This document shows positions 8,650-17,784 of a DNA stretch of 64,000 bases, one piece after another (positions within the stretch are counted from its first letter, which is position 1; every line of letters begins with the position of its first letter). The notes under the pieces were generated by a model. That model had not been told where the DNA came from and searched no databases. It worked only from the letters and a program-made list of their open reading frames with translations. The DNA lies in assembly GCA_003584705.1 (NCBI GenBank), contig AP018536.1, positions 3,162,001 to 3,226,000 on the forward strand. The letters run 5' to 3'. This stretch comes from Lachnospiraceae bacterium GAM79. Lineage in GTDB: Bacteria > Bacillota > Clostridia > Lachnospirales > Lachnospiraceae. The translations under genes were made by a program, and so were the position numbers.

Positions 8650-10306
8650 ACAGACTGTAGACAAAGCTCCTTCCTGTGAGGGAGCTTTTCTTGTGTCATG
8701 ACTGCAAAAATTATGTACTTACAAGCATATAAGAAGTAGTGAAAATGCCGTATTTACGGGACTTTTCACTACTTTTTTGGTATAATGAAAGTATCAAAAT
8801 AAAGGCGGTGTTTCCTATGATGACACAGAATGCAGATAAGAAAAGAGAACAGATTCAGATGTTCTGCATGGATGACCTTGTTCCGCAGGATCATCTGCTG
8901 CGCCTGATTGACCAGGCAATCGACTGGAGTTTTATCTATGATCTTGTGATCGATAAATACAGTGCAGACAATGGCCGCCCCAGCATGGATCCGGTCATGC
9001 TCATTAAAATTCCATTCATCCAGTATCTGTACGGCATCCGAAGCATGCGCCAGACAGTAAAAGAAATCGAAGTCAATGTCGCATACCGATGGTTCCTCGG
9101 TCTGGAAATGATGGACAAGGTTCCCCATTTCTCTACGTTTGGAAAGAATTATACCAGACGCTTTAAGAATACTGATCTTTTTGAACAGATCTTTTCCCGT
9201 ATCCTGCAGGAATGCTATAAATACAGACTGATTGATCCTTCCGAGGTCTTCGTGGATGCCACCCATGTAAAAGCACGGGCAAACAGCAAAAAGATGCGGA
9301 AACGGATTGCAGATGAGGAAGCACTGTTCTTCGAAGAGCAGTTAAAGAAGGAAATCAATGAAGACCGGGAAGCGCATGGGAAAAAGCCTCTGAAAGAAAA
9401 GAAGGAAGATCCCAAAGATCCCCCCTCCTGTGGTGGCAGCTCTGATGGAAAAGAAGAAAAAACGGTCAAGGAAAGTACAACGGATCCGGAAAGCGGATGG
9501 TTCCGAAAGGGTGAACATAAAAATGTTTTTGCGTATTCCGTGCAGACAGCCTGTGACAAAAACGGATGGATTCTGGGTTATAGTGTAAATCCCGGCAACC
9601 AGCATGACAGCCGGACATTTAAATCCCTGTATGATAAGATAAAAGACATTGGCATTCAGACACTGGTAGCCGATGCAGGATACAAAACACCAGCGATAGC
9701 AAAGTTACTTCTGGATGATGGTATCACACCGCTTCTGCCGTATAAACGCCCCATGACCAAAGATGGTTTTTTCAAAAAAACCGAGTATGTGTATGATGAA
9801 TATTTTGACTGCTATGTATGCCCGAACGATCAGGTGTTGGCTTATCATACGACGAACCGTTCCGGATACCGGGAATACAAGAGCTGCGGAATCGTCTGTG
9901 AAGGATGTCCATATCTGAAGCAGTGCACAGAAAGCAGGGATCATGTGAAGGTAGTGACCCGGCATATCTGGGAGCCGTACATGGAAAAGTGTGAGGATAT
10001 CCGGCATACGATTGGGATGAAGGAAGTGTATGCGCAACGGAAAGAGACCGTAGAGCGCCTCTTCGGAACAGCAAAAGAAAACCACGGATTCCGCTATACA
10101 CAGATGATAGGAAAAGCCCGGATGGAAATGAAAGTCGGGCTTACGTTTGCCTGCATGAATCTGAAAAAACTGGCAAAGATGATAGCCAGGAAGGGAAAAA
10201 GGGGAACCCAAAAGTGTTTATTATTGATCAAGTACACACTTTTTGAACCCAAAACAAGAAAAACGCTTCTGGAGTGCTGACCAAAAGCGTTTTGTCTACA
10301 GTCTGT
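8650..10306 (+). mobile_element. IS1182-family insertion sequence
   Basis: The 16-bp terminal inverted repeats ACAGACTGTAGACAAA (8650-8665) and its complement (10291-10306) match perfectly and enclose one transposase gene. Both ends are flanked by an identical 22-bp hairpin sequence with the same AA centre in direct orientation. This reads as a duplicated palindromic target, or as a hairpin that is part of the element's ends. Inside the left end are two further hairpins (8666-8685 and 8734-8777), each followed by T residues, likely to block outside transcription. Confidence 0.85.
8817..10280 (+). CDS. IS1182-type transposase
   Basis: 487 residues from the ATG following AAAGGCGGTG; an upstream in-frame ATG at 8739 lies in a hairpin and is unlikely. 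The N-terminal DUF772-like domain (RPSMDPVMLIKIPFIQYLYG) precedes a DDE core: Asp in VFVDATHVKA, Asp in TLVADAGYKT and Glu in RKETVERLFGTAKE. A Lys/Glu-rich insert (about 190-260) and a Cys cluster (YVCPN, CEGCPYLKQC) are typical of this group. A TATAAT box lies at 8781-8786. The frame is intact, so the enzyme could be active. Confidence 0.92.
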   Translation: MMTQNADKKREQIQMFCMDDLVPQDHLLRLIDQAIDWSFIYDLVIDKYSADNGRPSMDPVMLIKIPFIQYLYGIRSMRQTVKEIEVNVAYRWFLGLEMMDKVPHFSTFGKNYTRRFKNTDLFEQIFSRILQECYKYRLIDPSEVFVDATHVKARANSKKMRKRIADEEALFFEEQLKKEINEDREAHGKKPLKEKKEDPKDPPSCGGSSDGKEEKTVKESTTDPESGWFRKGEHKNVFAYSVQTACDKNGWILGYSVNPGNQHDSRTFKSLYDKIKDIGIQTLVADAGYKTPAIAKLLLDDGITPLLPYKRPMTKDGFFKKTEYVYDEYFDCYVCPNDQVLAYHTTNRSGYREYKSCGIVCEGCPYLKQCTESRDHVKVVTRHIWEPYMEKCEDIRHTIGMKEVYAQRKETVERLFGTAKENHGFRYTQMIGKARMEMKVGLTFACMNLKKLAKMIARKGKRGTQKCLLLIKYTLFEPKTRKTLLEC

Positions 10307-10328
10307 GGGGAAGTACAAGTACTTCCCC
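10307..10328. repeat. Right copy of the terminator hairpin
   Basis: Arms GGGGAAGTAC/GTACTTCCCC with an AA centre, identical to 8628-8649 in the same orientation. This copy lies directly downstream of the tuf remnant on the minus strand and lacks the T-run, which stayed with the left copy. Confidence 0.85.
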
Positions 10329-10359
10329 AGAATAAGAGCTATATACTATCTATCAAAGA

Positions 10360-10416
10360 TTACTCGATGATGGTAGCAACACGGCCGGAACCAACGGTTC
10401 TACCACCCTCACGCTT
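10360..10416 (-). pseudogene. tuf 3' remnant, distal attachment site
   Basis: It encodes [17 protein letters not shown] and a stop, identical in protein to the end of the intact tuf at 22641, then diverges upstream. Five of 54 coding bases differ from the intact copy, all at third codon positions. The longest shared runs are GATGGTAGC and ACGGTTCTACCACC, the likely crossover region. It is the original chromosomal tuf end displaced by integration, not a second tuf gene. Confidence 0.88.
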
Positions 10417-10553
10417 CGTTGGATATAAAATCCTATTACTTTTAGGTGTATTTCAGGCACTTTTTTATCTGTATTATTCCAAATATGCCCTCTTATTTGA
10501 GGTTTTGAAATTTTTTAGAACCATAGTAGAACCACGCATGTACAAACTAATGT

Positions 10554-12083
10554 TTATTCATCCACTGGTAAATCTTGCTGAAAAATATCTAATGCTGGTC
10601 CCATGTTCTCAAATTCTTTTAATCTTTGTATATACTCCTCCTTCATTTCAGTGATACCTACCTTTACAGTTCGTGATGCTTCATCTACCCAACAAGAAGA
10701 AACAAAATTTAATTCTTTATTAAGAATGGCCTGCGAAATATTATCACGAAGTGTATCAAGATAAGCTAATGAATTCTCACCATTTTCCCCTCGTGAATCC
10801 AGCTTCATACTACTTAGCCCTTGCGTGGATGGTTCGCCATCATCAATGTAATAAAAAGACCCTTCAAGATTCTCTTTATCCATACAGTAGTTGTAAATGT
10901 TTTGCACACGCTCCCAGATCTGTTCATCGAAATATACATCGCTTCGCTGAGAAATCATGCTTTCTACATGAGTTCGCAAATCGGTATAGAATAGTTCTGT
11001 TACATTGAAGCAAATATATTTTTCATCTTCGTATACCTTGTACTGCTCCATTTCAGCAAATGTCAGAAGTTGCCCACGGATAAATGCGTAATCTTCAGAA
11101 CTTTGAATGGAATCCACTTCATATGTCATGATATAGACCAACGGAACATCTACACCACCATCAAATTCTCCCCTGTGCTGAGGAACATAGGCACTCAACA
11201 CCAATGCCTTTTCATCTAAAGTAGAACCAATCGGCAGATTGTATCCATCAATGGGTTTATGGTGTTCGCCAGTAAGCCAATGCTGTTTATCTGCCGGAAC
11301 TGTTTCGTCAAAAATAACCCCGGGGTTCAACATATCGACAAGAAGATGTGGTGCAACGGAAGGAACAACATTCCCATCCAGATCGTTGAGAAGCTGCGCA
11401 CAATCGGACAGGTATTCCTCGTTCCTCGCTTGCCACTCAAGCGGGTCAGCAATGTAGGTATCAAAATAGTGCTGGAGTTTTTCTGTAACTTTAGATACAG
11501 ACACTTTATCTGCTTCAACGGGATTTATTGGGGTGGGTTCCTGTATAGGAGTAATGATAGGCTCGGTAAATTCGATACTGCACATCCAATCCTGCCCAAA
11601 CAGGAAATTATTATTGGTCAACACAAAATAGTAATGGTCATCAACCAGCGGCTGTTCTAATACAGAAAAATCATATGCGGCAGATAGGTCAATGGTCATC
11701 GTGCCGCTGGTATTTGCTTTAATTTCCGTATTCTCAAAGATGATGTTGTCGGACAGTGGGGCAATTTCTTCACTGGTAGACCAGCGCATCAGTTTGAGTT
11801 GTTTTTGAAAATTCAAATCTTTATCAGATTTGTTTTCAACTTGGATAGACACAATTCCATTTCCTTCATAGGTAGAAGAGAGGCTTAGATCGTCACCCGA
11901 CAGTGAAGAAAACAAGCTTGCTGCGAATGCCGTCATAGTGAAGCTACATACCAACACAGCGGCAATTACCACATATTTTTTAATCGGATAACGCCATACA
12001 GGAGCGCTCTCCAATTCAACTCCGGTTTTTTCTTCAAAAATATTTTTTATATTTTGCAAATTAGATTTGCGAAATGAGTTCAT
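10554..12083 (-). CDS. Anti-sigma-factor-like membrane protein of the mobile element
   Basis: 509 residues from the ATG after TAGGAGGAATAAC; an earlier frame start at 12101 lacks this site. A short cytoplasmic N-terminus is followed by one membrane segment (KKYVVIAAVLVCSFTMTAFAAS, about 37-58 from this start) and a long outside portion with no domain I recognise. It sits 14 nt behind an ECF sigma gene, so an anti-sigma role is likely. A 450-residue outer part is large for that role and suggests sensing or a second function. It is the last element gene before the tuf remnant. Confidence 0.65.
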   Translation of the reverse strand: MNSFRKSNLQNIKNIFEEKTGVELESAPVWRYPIKKYVVIAAVLVCSFTMTAFAASLFSSLSGDDLSLSSTYEGNGIVSIQVENKSDKDLNFQKQLKLMRWSTSEEIAPLSDNIIFENTEIKANTSGTMTIDLSAAYDFSVLEQPLVDDHYYFVLTNNNFLFGQDWMCSIEFTEPIITPIQEPTPINPVEADKVSVSKVTEKLQHYFDTYIADPLEWQARNEEYLSDCAQLLNDLDGNVVPSVAPHLLVDMLNPGVIFDETVPADKQHWLTGEHHKPIDGYNLPIGSTLDEKALVLSAYVPQHRGEFDGGVDVPLVYIMTYEVDSIQSSEDYAFIRGQLLTFAEMEQYKVYEDEKYICFNVTELFYTDLRTHVESMISQRSDVYFDEQIWERVQNIYNYCMDKENLEGSFYYIDDGEPSTQGLSSMKLDSRGENGENSLAYLDTLRDNISQAILNKELNFVSSCWVDEASRTVKVGITEMKEEYIQRLKEFENMGPALDIFQQDLPVDE

Positions 12084-12097
12084 GTTATTCCTCCTAT

Positions 12098-12643
12098 TCA
12101 ATTCGAAAGCGCTTCACGCAATTTCTGTTTTGTTTGATACAGGCGATTATTCACCTGCTTCACACTCAAGTTCAGCGCAAGAGCAATTTCTTTTGGCTTC
12201 TGTTCGTAATAGTATCGTCGCACCAGAATTTCACGGTCAGGTTCTCCGAGTGCATTAACTGCTGCAATAAGCACTCTCCGAGTTTCTTCTTGAATCATAT
12301 CGTCAACAATACCGAGGTCACTAACAAGAATAGTGCTTTCTAATGAAATTGTGCGTGTCTTTGCAATTTCTCGGCAACGGTCAATGGCTTTTGTTCGAGC
12401 AATAATGGAGAGCCATGATTTTAACTTGCCTCGAGAGGGATCGAATTTATGAGGATTTTCCCATAAGTAGATAAATGTATCAGCAACACATTCCTCTATG
12501 TCTTGAACAGAGCCAATATTATTTAGAACCTTTCCTATAATAGACCACAGAAGTTTAGAGTATTTGTCGATAGTCTCATTGATTGCACCCTCACTTCTGT
12601 TTCTAATTGCAATTATAATTTTTTCGTCATTCAACAATGTCAC
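12098..12643 (-). CDS. ECF-type sigma factor of the mobile element
   Basis: About 180 residues. Region 2 is seen in VQDIEECVADTFIYLWENP and the following KLKSWLSIIARTKAIDRC; region 4 in EREIL-like PDREILVRRYYYEQKPKEIA and LNLSVKQVNNRL. The coordinate given uses a GTG that lies inside the Shine-Dalgarno sequence (AGAGGTG), so the real start is probably a TTG at 12637 or 12634. It is paired with the membrane protein just downstream and probably controls element or cargo genes. The 12644-12869 spacer upstream shows only an imperfect CTTGTA/TACAAG hairpin near 12832. Confidence 0.85.
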   Translation of the reverse strand: MTLLNDEKIIIAIRNRSEGAINETIDKYSKLLWSIIGKVLNNIGSVQDIEECVADTFIYLWENPHKFDPSRGKLKSWLSIIARTKAIDRCREIAKTRTISLESTILVSDLGIVDDMIQEETRRVLIAAVNALGEPDREILVRRYYYEQKPKEIALALNLSVKQVNNRLYQTKQKLREALSN

Positions 12644-12869
12644 CTCTTTCCATGTAGATTAACCGGTCATATATAGTACGGAAAAAGCACAAAAAACACT
12701 TAAATTTTTTTTGTGAAAGGTATTTTATCCTGAAATCGTATTCATTTTATCTTACCTCATCCGATAATTCAAACTTGGGAATGACGAAGTAAAAACCTGT
12801 CAAACTTGGACTCAAGCAAGTGAAAAGAGAGAACTTGTATGCATGATGTGTACAAGCTCCCCCTTGGAG

Positions 12870-13283
12870 TTAGCTATAAATCAATTCATTTATGATAATT
12901 TCTTCTGCACGGTTCCGGATACTATTCATAGCTCCCAGCCATGCCATTTGGTCAGTAGCTTTCAATTCCTCTGTCACGCCCTCAGATGCTTTCATCTGCT
13001 CCACCAACCGTTCCATCATCTGATAACATTCCTCATCCGTCTGGTGCAGATATTCATTGAATTCTCCACTTAGTAACAGTTCCAGATACAATGCTCGGTG
13101 ATGTTCTTTCAGATACTCTGCTCTCATTCTTCCGTATCTGCCAATTTCATAATGCGTTCCCTCCGGGAGCCGGAGATCTGGGTAATACAGACCATCCTCT
13201 CCCAAAGTGTAACTGATTTCGTTTTCTCCTACAATGTGCTTTTCCAATACTTCTGTTTTCTTAATTTTATCTGTCATATCCAT
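12870..13283 (-). CDS. tnpV: TnpV-like transposon protein
   Basis: 137 residues resembling TnpV of the clostridial Tn4451/Tn4453 mobilizable transposons: LGEDGLYYPDLRLPEG, then GRYGRMRAEYLKEHHRALY and a helical C-terminus. Its function is not established in those elements. The ATG at 13283 has AAAGGAG upstream; a second ATG two codons on is possible. It follows the relaxase gene by 9 nt and is likely cotranscribed with it. Confidence 0.8.
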   Translation of the reverse strand: MDMTDKIKKTEVLEKHIVGENEISYTLGEDGLYYPDLRLPEGTHYEIGRYGRMRAEYLKEHHRALYLELLLSGEFNEYLHQTDEECYQMMERLVEQMKASEGVTEELKATDQMAWLGAMNSIRNRAEEIIINELIYS

Positions 13284-13292
13284 CAATCTCCT

Positions 13293-14732
13293 TTATCTGC
13301 TCATTCTGTTCTGGTAGCTTCTCTGCAGTCGGTTCTGCTCTGCCTGTAACCGTTCCACTTCTTTCATGCTGTCAATAATACCCTGCACCTTATCTGTACC
13401 GACATACTGCTTCACTCGTTCCAAATCCTCTGCTTTCTCCTGCAAGTGCTCCATTGTGCCATTCTGTTCCTTGATTTTATTCTTGTACCATGCGATGTCA
13501 TCTTCCTGCTGATTTACCTTTTCAGTCAGTTTTCTAACCTGCTCCATCAGACCAACACACTTGATTGTCAGGCTTTTTACAATCTCCTTTAACCTTGTAA
13601 TCAATGGTAGTGCCACCTTTTCACGATAGGCTTTTGCCGACTGCACCACTCCCGGCTCCGGAAGCTGCCATTGTCTGTCCTCGTCATAGGCTCTCACATT
13701 ACGCTCCAGAGCGACCTTAGAACCTGCCATAGCTTCCAGTTCTTTTTGAAGCTTCTGTTGTTGCTTTTCTAATTCCCGATTGCCGGACAACCGCCTTTCC
13801 TTTTCCAGCTCCAAATCCTCATTCTCGAAAATCAACTGACTGTTTTTTGCCAACAAACTGTTATAACTCTGCTTTGTATCTACATACGTTTTTTCCAGTT
13901 CTGCATTATCTGCCTTGATTTCCTCGTTCCGTCTTTGAAACTTATCGCCCATCTCTGCCAATTCTTCCACACGAGCAAACTGATTGTCTACCATTTTACT
14001 TGCTGTCTGCAATGCCCGTTCTGATTGTGCAAGCTGACTGTCAAGCTCCGCAACCTCTTTTGCTCTCTCCTGCTTCTCATAATCCAACACCGAAAGATGT
14101 TTTTTGTGCGTACCCTTCTGCAGCCATTCGACACCATACCGCTCCATGACTGCCGCAAGTTCCTTTTTCTCCGATTCTATCCACTGATTCCATTCCGTTG
14201 CTCCTCTGGTGCCTCCCTCAAATCCCTGCGCTGCTAATGCTCCCTTTAATGAAACTCTGGTATCAAGTCCTCGCTTGCTCCCGGTAATAACAGGGACAAA
14301 ATCAATGTGAATATGCGGCGTTTCCTCATCCATGTGCAGATGTGCCGAGAATACATGAAGATTCGGATTCCGGCTTTGAAAGTCTGCCATGAAATCCGAA
14401 AGTATCTGCTTTGCCAACTGCCCCTCCTCACTCCGCACATTCATATCGTCCTTATTGCCTATCTGGAAAATCACTTCATGGAACAGCTTTTCCTGCTTCC
14501 CCTGCCGGATTTTCTCATAATAGTTATCAATCTTTCTGTCACTCCGCTTCTGCTTCGCATTGTACCTTTCCAGAGCTTCGTCAAACAGTTCATGATACAC
14601 TGCCTTTATATCCTTGTGACAAAATTCCACATTGTCACGGCTTCTTTCTTTATCTACATTCTTTGCTGAAAATGCTCTTGTATTGTGATTCACAGAGCCT
14701 TTCCCCATCATTCCGCTAATCGTTCTCTCCAA
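13293..14732 (-). CDS. MobV-family relaxase (Pre/Mob)
   Basis: 479 residues. The N-terminal Mob/Pre domain has the His-Asn-x-Arg start (VNHNTRAFSAKN) and motif III, HxDExxPHxH, at residues 133-142. It would nick oriT and pilot one strand for mobilization by a helper conjugation system. Residues 220-330 and 395-470 are long coiled coils rich in Glu, Gln and Lys, as in other Pre proteins. The upstream intergenic region carries an oriT-like inverted repeat. Confidence 0.92.
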   Translation of the reverse strand: MERTISGMMGKGSVNHNTRAFSAKNVDKERSRDNVEFCHKDIKAVYHELFDEALERYNAKQKRSDRKIDNYYEKIRQGKQEKLFHEVIFQIGNKDDMNVRSEEGQLAKQILSDFMADFQSRNPNLHVFSAHLHMDEETPHIHIDFVPVITGSKRGLDTRVSLKGALAAQGFEGGTRGATEWNQWIESEKKELAAVMERYGVEWLQKGTHKKHLSVLDYEKQERAKEVAELDSQLAQSERALQTASKMVDNQFARVEELAEMGDKFQRRNEEIKADNAELEKTYVDTKQSYNSLLAKNSQLIFENEDLELEKERRLSGNRELEKQQQKLQKELEAMAGSKVALERNVRAYDEDRQWQLPEPGVVQSAKAYREKVALPLITRLKEIVKSLTIKCVGLMEQVRKLTEKVNQQEDDIAWYKNKIKEQNGTMEHLQEKAEDLERVKQYVGTDKVQGIIDSMKEVERLQAEQNRLQRSYQNRMSR

Positions 14733-14744
14733 TAAAAACCACCT

Positions 14745-15005
14745 CGCATCTTTTTTTATCTGTATCTTTTAGTGCCGGATACGGCACAGGCTTTGTTACT
14801 TTCGTCGAAAGTAACGCAAAAGCACTTTTGACAGCTACCGCCATCAAAAATGCAACCTGACAAGTCAGGTTTTGCGCCCTGCCGGGAGCTTTTATGCCTG
14901 CGGCAGTTGTGCCCGTTCCGGTCACATCATCATCGCTGCCACCCCACCATTTTTTTAACCGTATCCTACGGGTGCGTGCCACGCTCCCGTTTTAATCGTC
15001 TAAGG
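14745..15005. other. Probable oriT region
   Basis: A non-coding stretch just upstream of the relaxase holds the perfect inverted repeat AACCTGAC-AA-GTCAGGTT (14854-14871), followed by TTTGCGCCCTGCCGGG. Inverted repeats beside the relaxase gene are where MobV elements carry their nick site. The exact nick position cannot be given. An 88-codon frame crosses this region but looks like chance. Confidence 0.6.
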
Positions 15006-15010
15006 AAAAC

Positions 15011-15244
15011 TTACCATCGGAAGCTGTCCGGCACACCACGCTTGTCAAGATATTCCCTGCGTGCCTTTTCCTTTTCTTCCTCTGTCGGTGCAGTTTTATA
15101 CTGCGTATACAGCTCTCTCATTACCAACGCATCCATCTTTTTCTCCAATGCCTTAGTTATCTCCGGCTCTGTTTCTTCCTGCCCTATCAGAAAATATCTC
15201 ACGAGTAAAAAGAAAAGCTCCTGCGAAATCTGCACATTCTTCAT
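15011..15244 (-). CDS. Small helical protein of the mobilization module
   Basis: 77 residues from the ATG at 15244, preceded by GGTGGA. The C-terminal half is highly charged and helical (EEEKEKARREYLDKRG). I do not recognise a family. It lies between the RepA-like ATPase and the oriT region in the same orientation, a place where related elements carry small accessory proteins for replication or mobilization. Confidence 0.6.
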   Translation of the reverse strand: MKNVQISQELFFLLVRYFLIGQEETEPEITKALEKKMDALVMRELYTQYKTAPTEEEKEKARREYLDKRGVPDSFRW

Positions 15245-15358
15245 AGTAATCCACCAATCCTTTCTGCAAGATCGCAACAACGCAATGTCTATATCTTTTG
15301 CAACCTTGCAATGTTCAAGACCGCATTTCCATATACTCTGCATTGTTGCGTTCTTCCC

Positions 15359-16339
15359 TTATTCTGGCTTTACTTTATCCAGTTCCCAATACCATGCGTT
15401 GTTGATTTTCCTTGTCTGGACACCCAACTCTTTCTTTGCGTTTTCCAGTGTCCGTTTGGAAATCCCCAGCTCATTTGCCCGGTCAAATATCTCATTACTC
15501 AGAACCGCACTCTGTGTTTCTGCAAGCTCCCTTAACATCTGCTTTGCCTGCTCCATTTTATTTGCCTTTGGTGTAATTCCGCCAAGCACCTCGTCCACCG
15601 TAATCTCATAATCTCCAAGCCACTTGAACCCGTCCTCTGATAAAGCAAACGCTTTCGGGTGTCCGAATGCTGCAAGGTTGTTTTTTATCTGAACAACTGC
15701 TCTGGTATTCGATTCTCCTTCTACCCTGCCGACCAATAACACACTCCTCGCTACCGCAAAGAAATCTATGGAACCCATGCCCCGGTATGCCGCTTTATTG
15801 CCAGAAGCCTTGTTCATGTGACCGATAAGGATAATGGCACACTTTGTTTTCTCTGCCAATGCTCCTAATTTCTTTGTCATATCCCTTGCTTCGTTCGCCC
15901 GGTTCATATCCATGCCACCGCCCAAATATGCCTGTATCGGGTCTAAAATCAAGAGCCTTGCACCAGTCCTTACAATCGCTTGTTCCAATCGTTCATCTAC
16001 CATAGACAGCGATTTGTCGCTCTCATCAATAACAATAATTCTCTCACAGTCTGCCCCTGCAAGTTCCAGTCTCGGTTTTACCGTATCTGCAAGACCATCT
16101 TCCGCAGTCTGGTATATTACATTGACCGGCTCTGTGACCTTCATATTTTCATCCAGTGCTTCGCCCTTTGACAGCTTTGCTGCCAGATTCAACACCATTG
16201 TTGTCTTTCCATCCCCCGGATCACCTTGGATAATTGTCAGCTTTCCATAAGGAATGAACGGATACCACAGCCACTCAATCTCCTGCGACTGTACCTCCGA
16301 CATTCTAATCATCTTTAACTTAATCTTCTGTTCTGTCAT
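15359..16339 (-). CDS. RepA/DnaB-like AAA ATPase
   Basis: 326 residues from the ATG after GGAGGAAAAG. The RecA-type ATPase core has Walker A GDPGDGKTT near residue 39, Walker B RLLILDPIQAYLG, and an IILIGHMNK sensor stretch. The C-terminus is a small helix-turn-helix-like domain (NEIFDRANELGISKRTLENA). Such proteins act as replicative helicases of mobile elements, probably for replication of the excised circle before transfer. Confidence 0.85.
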   Translation of the reverse strand: MTEQKIKLKMIRMSEVQSQEIEWLWYPFIPYGKLTIIQGDPGDGKTTMVLNLAAKLSKGEALDENMKVTEPVNVIYQTAEDGLADTVKPRLELAGADCERIIVIDESDKSLSMVDERLEQAIVRTGARLLILDPIQAYLGGGMDMNRANEARDMTKKLGALAEKTKCAIILIGHMNKASGNKAAYRGMGSIDFFAVARSVLLVGRVEGESNTRAVVQIKNNLAAFGHPKAFALSEDGFKWLGDYEITVDEVLGGITPKANKMEQAKQMLRELAETQSAVLSNEIFDRANELGISKRTLENAKKELGVQTRKINNAWYWELDKVKPE

Positions 16340-16370
16340 CTTTTCCTCCAAATTTCATTTAGTGATTGCT

Positions 16371-16434
16371 ACCGGAGAAAACCTCTGCTATACTTGTCTT
16401 GTGAATACATAGGATAACAGAGGTTTATCCGGTT
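16371..16434. repeat. Long inverted repeat between int and the RepA-like gene
   Basis: Nested arms ACCGG...AACCTCTG and CAGAGGTT...CCGGT enclose about 31 nt. It is too loosely spaced for a standard terminator; it may be a replication origin iteron-like structure, a control site for the ATPase gene, or an int terminator. Confidence 0.45.
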
Positions 16435-16437
16435 ATC

Positions 16438-17523
16438 TTAAGTCCTGACAGTTGCCGCTGTTGGGACTTTTTCAGTTCTCTGTTGATTCAGCATATCAGC
16501 CACCTGCCTCTGCTGATTCGGGTACAAGTGCCCATAAGTGTTCAATGTGATTTTTATATCCCTATGCCCTAACCGCTCTTTAATAATGAGTGGCTGCACT
16601 CCCTGATTGATAAGATAAGCAACATGACTGTGTCGAATATCATGAACTCTGATTTTCTTAACCCCAGTCTTTTCACAGTTATGCTTCAACTTGTGCTGTA
16701 CTGCCTCTGCCACTATCGGAAATATCCTCTCATCATCTGGCAGTTCATAGAGCTTATCCACATAATCCTTTATCTCCTGTGTCAGAAATTGCGGAATATC
16801 AATCACTCTGACCGATTGCTCCGTTTTAGGTGTAGTAATAACATCTTTTCTTTCTGTCCGGTAATAGGTTTTGCTAATACTGATTCTGTTTTCCGTAAAA
16901 TCAATGTCTGACTTTGTAAGGGCAAGCATTTCTCCAATTCTACACCCCGTCCAAAAGAGTATTTCAAAGATAAGATAGTATCTGCTTCCCGGTTCCATCG
17001 TCTGTATGAACTTTTGGTACTCATCTACTGTCCAGAAATCCAGACTTCTGTTATCCGAGCTTCCCATACGCTTAACTTTTTTACAAGGATTTGTGTGTAA
17101 ATCGTAAATTCGTGAAGCGTGAGTGAATAAGCTAGTTAGCTGATTTTGTATCATTCTTAAGTAGGCTTCCGAAAATCCTTTGGTCTGCATTTCATTCTGC
17201 CACTGAATAATCTGCCCTGCAGTTATCTCACTCATCATCTGATTACCAAAATACGGAATGATGTGTTGCTCCATCATATATCGTTTGTTCTTCATGGTGC
17301 GTTCCTTCAGCTCATTCTGCTTATCTTCAAAATAAACTTCCATAAATTCACTTAGCTTCATATCCATACTTCTGCTGTTATTCAATTTCTTCTGTCGCTC
17401 ATACTCAAGAGCCTCTCGCTTTGTCTCAAAACCTCTTTTTCTTCGCTTTTTCTTTTCACCCCTGGCATTTGTTTCAAACCATTGGGCTGTCCATTTCTTA
17501 GTGTCTTTTTCTTTGTATGCCAT
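16438..17523 (-). CDS. int: Tyrosine-type integrase
   Basis: 361 residues from the ATG after GGAAAGGAGAGCAGT. An arm-binding AP2-like N-terminus (KKWTAQWFETNARGEKKKRR) is followed by the SAM-like core-binding domain and the catalytic domain: Arg195 in WTGCRIGEML, His294/Arg297 in HDIRHSHVAYL, His320 in ERLGHRDI and Tyr330 in LNTYGHLYP. All catalytic residues are present. It is similar in layout to Tn916-type integrases. Its attachment site here is the 3' end of tuf, judged from the flanking duplications. Confidence 0.95.
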   Translation of the reverse strand: MAYKEKDTKKWTAQWFETNARGEKKKRRKRGFETKREALEYERQKKLNNSRSMDMKLSEFMEVYFEDKQNELKERTMKNKRYMMEQHIIPYFGNQMMSEITAGQIIQWQNEMQTKGFSEAYLRMIQNQLTSLFTHASRIYDLHTNPCKKVKRMGSSDNRSLDFWTVDEYQKFIQTMEPGSRYYLIFEILFWTGCRIGEMLALTKSDIDFTENRISISKTYYRTERKDVITTPKTEQSVRVIDIPQFLTQEIKDYVDKLYELPDDERIFPIVAEAVQHKLKHNCEKTGVKKIRVHDIRHSHVAYLINQGVQPLIIKERLGHRDIKITLNTYGHLYPNQQRQVADMLNQQRTEKVPTAATVRT

Positions 17524-17537
17524 ACTGCTCTCCTTTC

Positions 17538-17732
17538 CTATCCTACTGATAATTCGTAGCCATACATTTTTTTCGCCCAATACGCTCTTGGAATTCTTCC
17601 AGCCATTGTGATATATCCTTGCGAAGCCAACTCTTCATTCATGCTTTTTACCAGCTTGTACGCATGAGATTTGGAACAATTCAATTCTCGGGCTACATCA
17701 TCGGCACTCATCATATATTGATAATTCGCCAT
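17538..17732 (-). CDS. Excisionase-like small DNA-binding protein
   Basis: 64 residues with a MerR/Xis-like helix-turn-helix (SADDVARELNCSKSHAYKLV) at 8-27, followed by a basic wing region (GRIPRAYWAKKMYG). The gene ends 14 nt before int and is cotranscribed with it. A GGGAGGACGAATGT site fixes the start. Directs excision or controls int. Confidence 0.8.
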   Translation of the reverse strand: MANYQYMMSADDVARELNCSKSHAYKLVKSMNEELASQGYITMAGRIPRAYWAKKMYGYELSVG

Positions 17733-17784
17733 ACATTCGTCCTCCCTTCTATACTTTGAATCTCGTTACATTTCTAGTATTTGT

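Noticed and set aside
10360..10416. Second tuf gene
   Set aside because: Only the last 18 codons are present; upstream sequence is unrelated.
14716..14982. 88-codon gene over the oriT region
   Set aside because: Runs through the inverted repeat, lacks a good ribosome site and looks low in protein-like character.
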